A stretch of DNA of 64,000 nt from Blattabacterium sp. (Blatta orientalis) str. Tarazona (GTDB taxonomy: Bacteria > Bacteroidota > Bacteroidia > Flavobacteriales > Blattabacteriaceae), in assembly GCF_000334405.1 (NCBI RefSeq), contig NC_020195.1, positions 124,001 through 188,000 of the forward strand, given 5' to 3'. The notes below the pieces were generated by a model. That model saw only the letters and a list, made by a program, of their open reading frames with translations, ran no database searches and was not told the origin of the DNA. Position 1 is the stretch's first letter, and each line of letters opens with the position of its first letter. Positions 17,828 to 26,416 of the stretch are shown piece after piece. Position numbers and translations under genes: made by a program.

Positions 17828-18315
17828 TCATTCACTAAATGCTATTTCTAAAATTTCATAATCAAGTATCATTTTATTAGGTAACTTAATATGAGCAATT
17901 TGTCCTACTTGTTTTCCAAGTAATCCTGTAGATATAGGAGTGTTTATAGAAATTTTACCAGATTTTAAATCTGCTTCTCCTTCTGGAACTAAGGTATATA
18001 TTTGTTCTCCTCCATATGTTAAATTTTTTACCCTAACTGTAGATAGAATAGAAACTCTGCTTCTATTGATTTTTGATCCATCAATAATTCTTGCATTGGA
18101 TAGTTTTTTTTTTAATTTGGCTATGTTCATTTCTAAAAAACCCTGTGCTTCTTTTATAGCATCATATTCTGCATTTTCTGAAAGATCTCCTTTATCTCTG
18201 GCTTCTGCTATTTGCATTGATATTTTTGGTCTTTCAATGTTTTCTAATCTTTCTATTTCTTGTTGTAGTTTTTTAATCCCTCTTTAGTGATATATTCGAA
18301 TTTTTCTTTTTCCAT
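17828..18315 (-). pseudogene. greA: Transcript cleavage factor GreA, frame-broken in an A run
   Basis: GreA rescues backtracked RNA polymerase. The ATG at 18315 gives MEKEKFEYITKEGLK, the normal GreA N-terminus, but this frame soon stops. The family continuation KLQQEIERLENIERPKIS, then QIAEARDKGDLSENAEYDAI, lies in the next frame and runs to the stop at 17828. The break falls at a run of six A on the coding strand (plus 18269-18274); seven would restore one 162-residue protein of normal length. Downstream sequence is fully conserved. Without correction, translation could only begin at the internal ATG at 18217, losing part of the coiled-coil. It may be a recent pseudogene, a slippage-rescued gene or a consensus error. 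Confidence 0.85.
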
Positions 18316-18368
18316 AGTATTTTTTCATTTTTCGATCTTTTCATCCAATTATAAAGTTAGTTGATTTT

Positions 18369-18891
18369 GTGAATTATTATGTAAATTATTTTTTTCTCCT
18401 TATTAAAAATATAGTGTTTATTGTTCAGTTTTTTCTTATTATTTCATTGTCCATCGTATCCTCAATTACGGGAAAAGTGATCAAAATTTATGATGGAGAT
18501 ACTTTTAGAATTGATACGAAAAAAATGGAAGAATATAAAATAAGAATTTCTGATATAGATTGTCCAGAAAAAAATCAATCTTATGGAATAGAAGCAAAAA
18601 ATTTTTTAACAAAAAAATTCTAAATAAAACAGTTTTAATCAAGAATCTAAAAAGAGACAAATATAATCGTATTGTTGGGTTGGTTATTTATGATAAAAAT
18701 AAAGATTTAGGAAAGGATATTATAGAGTCTGGATTTGCTTGGGTTTGGAAATTTTCTAAAAATGTTCTATATAAAAGAATTGAATCTCAAGCGAGAAAAA
18801 GAAAATTGGACTATGGAAAAAAAATAACCCTATAGATCCCTACAATTGGAGAAAAAAAAGATCATTCTATCCTTACAATATTTGCTCCTAA
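18369..18891 (+). pseudogene. Secreted SNase-like (thermonuclease) gene, two frame breaks
   Basis: The first segment has a hydrophobic N-terminus (about residues 8-32, signal or anchor). It continues into the staphylococcal-nuclease fold: KIYDGDTFRI, then RISDIDCPEK, holding the family's active-site Asp, Arg and Glu. The frame stops at 18621-18623. The continuation KILNKTVLIKNLKRDKYNRI, with the second active-site Arg, needs one extra A in the A7 run just before. A second single-base loss near 18797-18805 separates the end, GLWKKNNPIDPYNWRKKR, a typical SNase C-terminus, which stops at 18889-18891 inside the murA 3' end. With both corrected the protein would be about 175 residues. Two breaks suggest decay, but all catalytic residues persist. 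Start is uncertain (GTG at 18369). Confidence 0.8.
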
Positions 18892-20169
18892 AAGACGTAA
18901 TCTTTGATCAATATTTTCATATCCTCGGTCTATTTGTTCTATATTCTTTATCCTACTAGTTCCTTTAGCAGAAAGTGCAGCTATAAGAAGAGATATTCCA
19001 GCCCGTATATCTGGAGAGTTTAATAGAGTCCCTCGTAAAGAAGATTGATGATTCAAACCAATAACGGTTGCTCTATGAGGATCACATAATATTATTTGTG
19101 CACCCATTTCAATTAATTTGTCTACAAAAAATAATCTACTTTCGAACATTTTTTGATGGATTAAGACACTTCCTTTCGCTTGAGTAGCTACCACAGTTAA
19201 AATACTTAGTAAATCTGGAGTTAAACCTGGCCATGGCGCGTCAGAAATTGTTAATATGGCGTTATTTAATAATTTTTTTATCTGGTATGATTTTTGAGAT
19301 GGGATATAAATATCATCGTCTTTCTTTTCTAAGGAGATTCCCATTTTTTGGAATATATTCGGAATGATTCCTAGGTTTTTCCAACTAACATTCCGAATTA
19401 TTATCTCAGAACTAGTAATAGCGGCTAATCCTATCCAACTTCCTATTTCTACCATATCAGGTAAAATAGTATGGATACATCCTCTCAATTCTGTAACTCC
19501 AGTAACATGGATTAAATTAGAACCTATGCCTTTTATTTTTGCCCCCATTCTATTTAATAACCTACATAATTGTTGAATATATGGTTCACAAGCCGCATTA
19601 TAAATAGTGGTTTTTCCTTTAGCTAAAGATGCCGCCATGATAATGTTAGCTGTAGCTGTTATAGAGGCTTCTTCTAGAAGAAGAAATTTTCCTTTTAAAT
19701 ATTTAGAGGTCAGATAGAAATACTGATTTTCTCTATTATAATCTATATGACTTCCTAAAGATTCAAAACCTCTTAGATGTGCATCTAAACGTCTACGACC
19801 AATTCTATCTCCTCCTGGGATCGGCATGCACCCTTTTCCAAATCTAGCTAGCAAAGGTCCCGCAATCATGACAGATCCTCTAATACATTTTCCATCCTCA
19901 CGAAATTTTTTCGTATTTAAATATTCTAGACAAATGTTTTTAGCTTGAAAAGTAAAATCTCCAATATCATTTTTTTTTACTACAACTCCTAAGTGTTGAA
20001 GTATTTGCATCAAACATTTTACATCTCCTATTTCTGGAATATTTTTTATTCTCAATTTCTCAGAGGTTAGCAAGACTGCACATAAAACTTGCAAAGCTTC
20101 ATTTTTTGCTCCTTGTGGTTTTATTTCTCCTTTTAGAGGAGATCCTCCTTCTATCTTAAAAGAAGCCAT
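18862..20169 (-). CDS. murA: UDP-N-acetylglucosamine 1-carboxyvinyltransferase (MurA)
   Basis: Transfers enolpyruvate from PEP to UDP-GlcNAc, the committed step of peptidoglycan synthesis. The 435-residue protein has the two-domain EPSP-synthase-like fold: GGSPLKGEIKPQGAKNEALQ at the start, GPLLARFGKGCMPIPGGDRI in the catalytic loop, and SDAPWPGLTPDLLSI and DIRAGISLLIAALSA later. The loop residue that is Cys115 in E. coli (PGGC) is Asp here (PGGD, residue 121). That change makes the family insensitive to fosfomycin in organisms where it has been tested. Length is normal. It is 3 bp downstream of the DUF4290 gene, and its 3' end overlaps the nuclease remnant. Confidence 0.96.
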   Translation of the reverse strand: MASFKIEGGSPLKGEIKPQGAKNEALQVLCAVLLTSEKLRIKNIPEIGDVKCLMQILQHLGVVVKKNDIGDFTFQAKNICLEYLNTKKFREDGKCIRGSVMIAGPLLARFGKGCMPIPGGDRIGRRRLDAHLRGFESLGSHIDYNRENQYFYLTSKYLKGKFLLLEEASITATANIIMAASLAKGKTTIYNAACEPYIQQLCRLLNRMGAKIKGIGSNLIHVTGVTELRGCIHTILPDMVEIGSWIGLAAITSSEIIIRNVSWKNLGIIPNIFQKMGISLEKKDDDIYIPSQKSYQIKKLLNNAILTISDAPWPGLTPDLLSILTVVATQAKGSVLIHQKMFESRLFFVDKLIEMGAQIILCDPHRATVIGLNHQSSLRGTLLNSPDIRAGISLLIAALSAKGTSRIKNIEQIDRGYENIDQRLRLLGANIVRIE

Positions 20170-20172
20170 AAT

Positions 20173-20772
20173 TCATCCTATTTTCTTTTTTCTCATATAG
20201 TTTTTTTTTCTTTTTGGATTTAAAAGATAGGAGCATTGTAATAACGGATCTGTATTATTCATTAAACAGATTTTTCCTTTTGAAAGGACTTTTAAATCTT
20301 TAAAGATAATATCATCTTCTACAAGGTTTTTATTCCATCTCAAATAATTTTTCTTCATAGTATTTGCTATCGCATAAAATAACCCTTCTTTTTTTTGTCT
20401 ATTTTTGCAATGTATTGCTACATGGATCATGTTTCTAATGATTTTTCCATAATATCGGAAATCAGTTAAATATTCAGGATATTCCACTTTTTTATAATAA
20501 AAAATTTTTATTTTTTCTGGATGAGGTTTTGGAAAAGGAGGATCAACATCTAATTGATATTTAGACATAATAAATAATTGATTCCATAGTTTATGTTGAA
20601 AATATGGATTATTCAATCTAGGATTTGAATCCGTCATCAATTTAATGATACTCCAAGCGCAACGATTACGTTTTTTCCTATTTTTTATTTGTATTGCATA
20701 AGCAATCATCTTATGAATATTTCTACCATATTCTGGGATAACCAATTTGAAACGATTAGTATTATATTCCAT
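20173..20772 (-). CDS. DUF4290 family protein
   Basis: A 199-residue cytoplasmic protein of unknown function that belongs to the Bacteroidota-specific DUF4290 family. Recognised features are the start MEYNTNRFKLVIPEYGRNIH, KHKLWNQLFIMSKYQLDVD in the middle, and IAVHCKNRQKKEGLFYAIAN further on. No catalytic motif, signal peptide or membrane segment is seen. It is 3 bp upstream of murA and 9 bp downstream of the CDF transporter gene. The DUF4290-murA pairing is, as far as I recall, usual in flavobacteria, which hints at a link to envelope growth. Its retention in a reduced genome suggests an important role. Confidence 0.85.
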   Translation of the reverse strand: MEYNTNRFKLVIPEYGRNIHKMIAYAIQIKNRKKRNRCAWSIIKLMTDSNPRLNNPYFQHKLWNQLFIMSKYQLDVDPPFPKPHPEKIKIFYYKKVEYPEYLTDFRYYGKIIRNMIHVAIHCKNRQKKEGLFYAIANTMKKNYLRWNKNLVEDDIIFKDLKVLSKGKICLMNNTDPLLQCSYLLNPKRKKNYMRKKKIG

Positions 20773-20781
20773 ATTGATTTT

Positions 20782-21741
20782 TTATTTATAAAAATAAGAT
20801 CTTTTCTGCAAAAAATTTTTTCTTTCCTTACAGAAAGGATTGAAACAGGATATGCAATGATTATCTGTGCAAGCATCTACATGTACAGATAATTCTACTT
20901 TATGTCCAAATTTATCTTTTGTTAAAGTTGTCAACTTTTGGACTTCTTTATTGGATTCTTTGACATTAAAAAACCATGGAACAGTTAAATGACAATCAAC
21001 ATGTAAAGCACTTCCATATTTAATAATTTTTAAATGATGAAGGTCAATCCAATGAATATCTCTTTTTGCATTTATATAAAAAGATAATTTTTTTAAAAGT
21101 TCTTTATCAGACTCATCCATAATACCAGCTGTAGCATATCTTAACAATTTTAATCCTGTATATAAAATTACAAAGGAAAAAATAACAGAAATAATAGGGT
21201 CTATCCATATCCATTTTGTAATATTTAACAATATTAATCCTATCACTATTCCAAAAGTAGAATAAGTATCTGTTTGAAGATGCTTCCCACTAGCTATTAA
21301 CGTTAAAGCTCCATTTTTATTTCCTATTTTACAGGCTAAAAAACCTAACCCATAATTAACAATAGCGGTAAATGACATCAGAGGAATTCCATAATCTAAT
21401 TTTAATAGAATAGGATCATGATGTTTTACATGTATAAAAGTTTTTATGCAAATAGCCATTCCTACAAAAAAAATTAAGAATCCTTCTATAGCTGTTGATA
21501 TAAATTCTATTTTCCCATGACCATATGGATGATTTTTATCTTTGGGTAAAGAGGATATATACAGGCTATACAAACCGATAAATCCACTAATAATATTGGT
21601 TATACTTTCCATTGCATCACTAAATATAGAAAGAGAAGAAGTGATATACCAAGTAATTAACTTGATGAGAAATAAAAGAATAGCTACAAAAAAAATTAAT
21701 TTTTGTAGACTAAAATTTAGTTTCATCTTTTTATCTTCCAT
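20782..21741 (-). CDS. Cation diffusion facilitator (CDF) family transporter
   Basis: Proton-coupled export of divalent metals (Zn2+, Fe2+, Co2+ or Mn2+) across the inner membrane. The 319-residue protein has about six membrane helices. The metal-site motifs are SDAMESITNIISG in helix 2 and LQTDTYSTFGIVIG in helix 5, with histidine-containing loops (KNHPYGHGKIEF). The cytosolic C-terminal domain carries HVDCHLTVP and HVDA. The extreme C-terminus is Cys-rich (CTDNHCISCFNPFCKERK) and may bind metal. Specificity cannot be read from sequence. It sits in a tight minus-strand run with DUF4290 and murA. Confidence 0.9.
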   Translation of the reverse strand: MEDKKMKLNFSLQKLIFFVAILLFLIKLITWYITSSLSIFSDAMESITNIISGFIGLYSLYISSLPKDKNHPYGHGKIEFISTAIEGFLIFFVGMAICIKTFIHVKHHDPILLKLDYGIPLMSFTAIVNYGLGFLACKIGNKNGALTLIASGKHLQTDTYSTFGIVIGLILLNITKWIWIDPIISVIFSFVILYTGLKLLRYATAGIMDESDKELLKKLSFYINAKRDIHWIDLHHLKIIKYGSALHVDCHLTVPWFFNVKESNKEVQKLTTLTKDKFGHKVELSVHVDACTDNHCISCFNPFCKERKNFLQKRSYFYK

Positions 21742-21763
21742 AACATAAAAAGAAATTTAATAA

Positions 21764-23887
21764 TTAGGAATAAATAACAAGTTTAGCTATTTTTAGTAAA
21801 ATTTTTTTTATTCCTAATTGTTGAAATTTAATTATAGCTATTCCATTTTGAATGTCTAGTATTATTCCCATTCCAAAATTTTTGTGAAATACTTTAACTC
21901 CTTTTTTAAACATGGATAATGTATTCTTTTCATCAGGATACAAATCTTTTGATATAGGATTGGCTTTATTTGAATTATTAATTCCATGTTCTCTGTCAAT
22001 AAATTTCTCGCTTATTTCCTGAATAAAACGACTAGGAACCGTTCTGATTTTTTTTCCCCATAAAAAACGAGATTTTGCATATGTTAATATAGCTTTTTTT
22101 TGAGCTCTTGTTATAGCAACATAGAATAGACGGCGTTCTTCTTCAAGTTTCAATTCATTTTCTAAACTAGATTTTGATGGAAATAAGTTTTCTTCTAATC
22201 CTGCAATAAAAACCACGGAAAATTCTAAACCTTTAGATGAATGTATAGTCATTAAGGATACCTGATTTTCTTCATTTTCCTCATCGATTCCTTCTTTTAA
22301 AGAAAAATATCGCAAAAATCCAGATAAACTCATATCTCCATTTTTCTTTAATATTTTTTGCTCTTTTAGATATATAGATATATTCTCTAATATGTATTGA
22401 AAATCATCAGCATTATAAAAATTTTTTTTATCTTCTTCTAAGAAGAAATTTGCTATGTTTTTCGCTATTGTATAGGTATTTTTTTCGTTTAATTCCAAAC
22501 GAAATTTTTCTATTGTTAAAATGAAATTTTCTAATTTTTCTTTTGTTTTTTTGTTGATTCTTAGGAAAGGATAATAATTTATCAGATTCTTTAAAAGATT
22601 ATAAAAAGTTTTCTTCTCCTTTTTAGAGAAATTTAATATTAATTTAATAGCTTTTTTATTTCCTATTTTTTTTTTATTTATACGTAATAGGGATTCCTCT
22701 TCGTTAGGATTCGTGATGATTTTTAAATAAGCTAAAAAATCTAGAATTCCTTTCCTTTTATAGAAGGATATGGATCCGTATATTTTGTATGGTATTTTTT
22801 TTTCTTTTAGAGCTTGTTCTAGGATATTTGATTGTGTATTGGTTCTATAGAGAATAGCAAAATCTTTATTTTGAAATTTTGTATTTCTTTTAGTGAAATA
22901 GATGGAAGAAGCAATGTATTGCGCTTCTATCTTTTCAGAAGAAGCTCCATATATTTTTACTTTCTCACCTTTTTCGTTATTTGTCCAAATTTTTTTAAAG
23001 ATTTGATTTTTATTAAAAGAAATAATCTTATTAGAGACCTGCACTATGTGATTTGTAGAACGATAATTTTGTTCAAGACGAAAAATTTTTGCTTCATTGT
23101 AATCCGTATGAAAATTTAAAATATTTGAGATGTTCGCCCCACGAAAAGCATATATACTTTGAGCATCATCACCTACGGCAAAAATATTTCTATGTTTTAA
23201 AGATAAATTTTTAATGATCGTATTTTGAGAAAAATTTGTATCCTGATATTCATCGATTAATATGTATTGGAATTTTTCTTGGTATTTATGTAGTATTTTA
23301 GGAAAATGAAAAAATAAATAATTTGTATGAAGTAATATGTCATCAAAATCTAAAGCTTCTGATTTTAAACAACGTTTTACATAATATTCATATATTTTTT
23401 TTATATCCTGATATGATTTTTCATTGTTGATAGACTTCAAGTTATTTTTATATTCCGATATTTTTCTTCTGATTTTCGTAGGACTGAGAGATGTTTTAAA
23501 ATTGAAGTCATCTAATATTTTTTTTATTACATTTTCTGAGTCTCTTTGATCGTAAATAGTGTAATTTGATTTGTAACCAAGCCAATGAGATTCTTTTCGC
23601 AAAACCCCTGAAAATATAGAATGAAAAGTCCCAAGGGAGATCTGATTAAAATCCGTTTGATTCAACATATTTGAAATGCGCATCTTCATTTCTTTAGCTG
23701 CTTTATTAGTAAAAGTTAAAGCTAATATTCTAGAGGGACTTATTCCTATATTATTGATCATGTGTACTATACGATGTGTAATTACACGGGTTTTTCCGGA
23801 TCCAGCTCCAGCAATCACTAGAACAGGCCCATGAATTGTTTCTATAATTTTTCGTTGGGAACTATTAAGTGATGATCTATAATCCAT
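21764..23887 (-). CDS. uvrD: UvrD/PcrA-type DNA helicase
   Basis: Superfamily 1A 3'-5' DNA helicase for nucleotide excision and mismatch repair or replication support. The product is about 707 residues. Motif I is GAGSGKTRVITHRI, with TFTNKAAKEMKMRI after it. Motif II is DEYQDTN, and motif III GDDAQSIYAFRGA. Motif IV is LEQNYRSTNHI, motif V MTIHSSKGLEFSVVFIAGL, and motif VI VAITRAQKKA. I start it at the ATG at 23887 (MDYRSSLNSSQ); the upstream in-frame codons to 23932 run into recG and are not family-like. The recG stop is 11 bp upstream. With mutS in this window, repair functions are fairly well kept. Confidence 0.93.
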   Translation of the reverse strand: MDYRSSLNSSQRKIIETIHGPVLVIAGAGSGKTRVITHRIVHMINNIGISPSRILALTFTNKAAKEMKMRISNMLNQTDFNQISLGTFHSIFSGVLRKESHWLGYKSNYTIYDQRDSENVIKKILDDFNFKTSLSPTKIRRKISEYKNNLKSINNEKSYQDIKKIYEYYVKRCLKSEALDFDDILLHTNYLFFHFPKILHKYQEKFQYILIDEYQDTNFSQNTIIKNLSLKHRNIFAVGDDAQSIYAFRGANISNILNFHTDYNEAKIFRLEQNYRSTNHIVQVSNKIISFNKNQIFKKIWTNNEKGEKVKIYGASSEKIEAQYIASSIYFTKRNTKFQNKDFAILYRTNTQSNILEQALKEKKIPYKIYGSISFYKRKGILDFLAYLKIITNPNEEESLLRINKKKIGNKKAIKLILNFSKKEKKTFYNLLKNLINYYPFLRINKKTKEKLENFILTIEKFRLELNEKNTYTIAKNIANFFLEEDKKNFYNADDFQYILENISIYLKEQKILKKNGDMSLSGFLRYFSLKEGIDEENEENQVSLMTIHSSKGLEFSVVFIAGLEENLFPSKSSLENELKLEEERRLFYVAITRAQKKAILTYAKSRFLWGKKIRTVPSRFIQEISEKFIDREHGINNSNKANPISKDLYPDEKNTLSMFKKGVKVFHKNFGMGIILDIQNGIAIIKFQQLGIKKILLKIAKLVIYS

Positions 23888-23898
23888 ATTTTTTATTT

Positions 23899-25920
23899 TT
23901 AGCTTATTTTTCCCCAAAAAGACTTGTAGCATTTATAGAAATGATTTTTAGTGGTTTTATGATTTAACAGAAAATTAGGATTTTTGTTAAAAAATTTTTT
24001 AGCAATAGGAATGACTTCTTTTATTAATTTGTAATCTTTAAGAAGATTTGCAATTCGAAAATAAGCATTTCCGCTTTGTTTAGTTCCTATTAAATCTCCA
24101 CTTCCTCTTAATTGAAGATCTTTTTTAGCTATTTCTAAACCATCTTTAGTTTCGCACATAATTTGCATTCTAAAATGGCTTTCTACACTAATTTTGTCAT
24201 TAGTCATAAGAAGACAATAACTTTGATGTGGGCCTCTTCCCACCCTCCCTCTTAATTGATGTAATTGAGATAAACCAAAGCAATCTGCATTTTCTATTAA
24301 AATCACTGAAGCATTAGGAACATCTACTCCTACTTCTATAACAGTAGTAGAGACCATAATTGGAGTTTCTCCACGTAAAAATCGATTCATTTGAATGTTT
24401 TTTTCTTGATAACTCATTCTACCATGTAGAATTCCAATTCGATCTTTTAATTTTGGAAAGTTTTCTTTTATAAATTGATAACCTCTCATTAAATTCATTA
24501 AATATTTCGACCCATTTTTTTTGAATTTCTCTATAGTAGGATAAACAATGTATATTTGTCTTCCTTTTTTAATCTGATTCTTTATAATTTCAAGGACTTT
24601 AGATCTATTTTTATTGCGAAAGTGAACAGTTTTAATAGGTTTTCTATTTATGGGAAATTCCCTTATAATGGATATCTTTAAGTCATTATAAAGAGTCATG
24701 CTTAAAGTTCTAGGAATGGGAGTGGCCGTCATGATTAATATGTGAGGGGGGTTTTCATTTTTTTCTAAAATCTTAGCTCTTTGTTCCACTCCAAAACGCT
24801 GTTGCTCATCAATTATAGCTAATCCAAGATTTTTAAAATGGACTGTATCTTGAATCAAAGTGTGTGTTCCTATGAGAATGGAAATTTTTCCGATAAAAAC
24901 ATCATGATATATACATTTTTTCATTTGAATAGAGGTGGAACTAGTTAATAAAGCTAGTTGAATTCCAATTCCAGAAAACATTTTTTTTATAGAAGAATAA
25001 TGTTGTATTGCTAAAACTTCAGTAGGAACCATTAAACAAGATTGAAATCCATTATCTAAAGCAAGAAGCATGGATAAAACAGCTATTATAGTTTTTCCAC
25101 ACCCTACATCTCCTTGTAATAATCGGTTCATTTGCATAGGTTTTTTTAAATCATTGCGTATTTCTCTGAATACTCTTTTTTGTTCCTCTGTTAAAGGAAA
25201 TGGTAAACAATATTTGTAGAAGTTATAAAAATTTTTTCCTAATCTTGAAAAGGGATAACTGTTAGATGAAGAACTTTTATTTCTGTTTTTTTTGGATAAA
25301 AGGAATAATTTTAAAAAAAATAATTCTTCGAATTTTAAACGATATTTTGCTTGAAATAATTTTTCTAAAGATTGCGGAAAATGTATTTGAATCAATGCTT
25401 CCTTCCTTTGCATTAATTCTTTTTTCATAATATCCTGAAGAAATATTTCTTCTATATCATTTTTTGATTCTTCTATTAGATTCTTCAAGATTTCTATCAT
25501 AAAAGAATTATTTATTCCATTTTCCCTAAGTTTTTTAGGGATGGAATATATAGGATATATAGAGTAATTTTTTTCTGAAAATTTAAATTTTTGAATATCT
25601 GGATGAATGATTTGAATTTTTCCTTGAAAATGTTTTACCCTCCCGTGTACTGTTATCGTCATGTTTTTTTTGATGATTTTTCTAAAAAACTTTATGGTCT
25701 GGAACCAGACCAATTCAACAGATCCTGTTTCATTCTCTAAATGTGCTACCAATACTTTTCTTTTTTTATTTTGATAGTTTATTTCTTCTAAATGGGTAAT
25801 TTTTCCTGTTATTTGTATAAGGAGATTTTCGGGATGATTTTTTTTTATTAACTCTGATATATTATTTAATATAAAATAACGGACATATTTTGTAGGATAA
25901 AAAAAAAGTAAGATCTTCAT
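23899..25920 (-). CDS. recG: ATP-dependent DNA helicase RecG, 5' end frame-broken
   Basis: Branch-migrating helicase that processes stalled forks and Holliday junctions. The 673-residue open frame has an OB wedge domain (about 35-115) and helicase motifs QGDVGCGKTIIA (I), DEQQRFG (II), TATPIPRTL (III), and VSTTVIEVGVDVPNA then QLRGRVGRG (V/VI). The true N-terminus lies upstream. An ATG at 26016 encodes MSHNVLEKSIEYLKGFSLKK, the family start, but an A7 run (25957-25963) lacks one base and a T9 run on the coding strand (25899-25907) has one too many. The stretch between is out of frame and meets a TAG at 25939-25941. Corrected, the protein would gain about 32 residues. As read, translation could only start at 25920 inside the wedge region. 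Confidence 0.9.
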   Translation of the reverse strand: MKILLFFYPTKYVRYFILNNISELIKKNHPENLLIQITGKITHLEEINYQNKKRKVLVAHLENETGSVELVWFQTIKFFRKIIKKNMTITVHGRVKHFQGKIQIIHPDIQKFKFSEKNYSIYPIYSIPKKLRENGINNSFMIEILKNLIEESKNDIEEIFLQDIMKKELMQRKEALIQIHFPQSLEKLFQAKYRLKFEELFFLKLFLLSKKNRNKSSSSNSYPFSRLGKNFYNFYKYCLPFPLTEEQKRVFREIRNDLKKPMQMNRLLQGDVGCGKTIIAVLSMLLALDNGFQSCLMVPTEVLAIQHYSSIKKMFSGIGIQLALLTSSTSIQMKKCIYHDVFIGKISILIGTHTLIQDTVHFKNLGLAIIDEQQRFGVEQRAKILEKNENPPHILIMTATPIPRTLSMTLYNDLKISIIREFPINRKPIKTVHFRNKNRSKVLEIIKNQIKKGRQIYIVYPTIEKFKKNGSKYLMNLMRGYQFIKENFPKLKDRIGILHGRMSYQEKNIQMNRFLRGETPIMVSTTVIEVGVDVPNASVILIENADCFGLSQLHQLRGRVGRGPHQSYCLLMTNDKISVESHFRMQIMCETKDGLEIAKKDLQLRGSGDLIGTKQSGNAYFRIANLLKDYKLIKEVIPIAKKFFNKNPNFLLNHKTTKNHFYKCYKSFWGKIS

Positions 25921-26016
25921 ATGTATGAATTTGTAATTCTATATTAAATAAACGTGTTTTTTTAAACTGAATCCCTTTAAATATTCTATAGATTTTTCTA
26001 ATACATTATGTGACAT
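25921..26016 (-). other. recG: Out-of-frame 5' part of recG
   Basis: This stretch encodes the missing RecG N-terminus in two pieces. From the ATG at 26016 it reads an SIEYLKG segment, which in flavobacterial RecG is TPIEYLKGVGP. After the A7 run, the next frame reads TRLFNIELQIHTYEDL, matching the ELGIHTYEDLL segment before the YPTKYV motif at the start of the open frame. A one-base gain at A7 and a one-base loss at T9 would join everything. Confidence 0.7.
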
Positions 26017-26043
26017 TTTTTTTATATTATCTATCGCATTAAA

Positions 26044-26075
26044 ATGATAATAATAATAAAAAATATTTAATTTTG
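26044..26075 (+). promoter_or_regulatory. Probable promoter of tRNA-Val
   Basis: TAATTTTG at 26068-26075 matches the Bacteroidota -7 consensus TAnnTTTG and lies 11 bp before the tRNA. An ATG triplet at 26044-26046, 21 bp further upstream, stands in place of the -33 TTG (one mismatch). Spacing is within the known 19-21 bp range. Confidence 0.4.
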
Positions 26076-26086
26076 TCCTGAAAAAT

Positions 26087-26161
26087 GGACATTTAGCTCA
26101 GGTGGTTTAGAGCGCTACTTTGACAGAGTAGAGGTCGTCGGTTCAAATCCGATAGTGTCCA
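26087..26161 (+). tRNA. tRNA-Val (anticodon GAC)
   Basis: A 75-base cloverleaf. The acceptor GGACATT pairs with AGTGTCC plus discriminator A. The D arm is GCTC...GAGC, the anticodon stem CTACT/AGTAG has loop TTGACAG (anticodon GAC at 26122-26124), and the T arm has loop TTCAAAT. No CCA is encoded. It lies divergently from recG and upstream of rpsU. Confidence 0.93.
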
Positions 26162-26190
26162 CATTGTTTTTTTTACATTATTTTTGTAGT

Positions 26191-26388
26191 ATGGTATTAA
26201 TTACAACAGTTAGAGAGGGAGAATCTATTGATAAAGCCTTGAAGAAATGCAAAAAGAAATTTGATAAAACGCGGATTTTAAAGGAATTTAGAGAAAAACA
26301 ACAATATATAAAACCTTCTGAAGGTAGGAGAAATGAAATTTTACGAGCTAGATATAGAGAACGTATGCGATTAAAGAAAGAGGAATAA
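26191..26388 (+). CDS. rpsU: 30S ribosomal protein S21
   Basis: Small-subunit protein needed for initiation on natural mRNAs. The 65-residue product begins VLITTVREGESIDKALKKCK and has the basic C-terminal helix SEGRRNEILRARYRERMRLK, normal for Bacteroidota S21. I start it at the ATG at 26191. The open frame extends back to 26155, but those twelve codons overlap the tRNA-Val 3' end and encode a hydrophobic stretch foreign to the family. It lies 29 bp after tRNA-Val, so the tRNA and rpsU may share a transcript. Confidence 0.95.
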   Translation: MVLITTVREGESIDKALKKCKKKFDKTRILKEFREKQQYIKPSEGRRNEILRARYRERMRLKKEE

Positions 26389-26416
26389 AAAAAAATATAG
26401 ATGCATCTTTAATTCT

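Noticed and set aside
18560-18835. The second half of the nuclease as an independent gene
   Set aside because: Its first 20 or so codons overlap the first half in the wrong frame; family similarity begins only after the A7 run, so it is one broken gene.
26155-26190. Longer rpsU start overlapping tRNA-Val
   Set aside because: The extra twelve codons are hydrophobic, overlap the tRNA 3' end and are foreign to S21.
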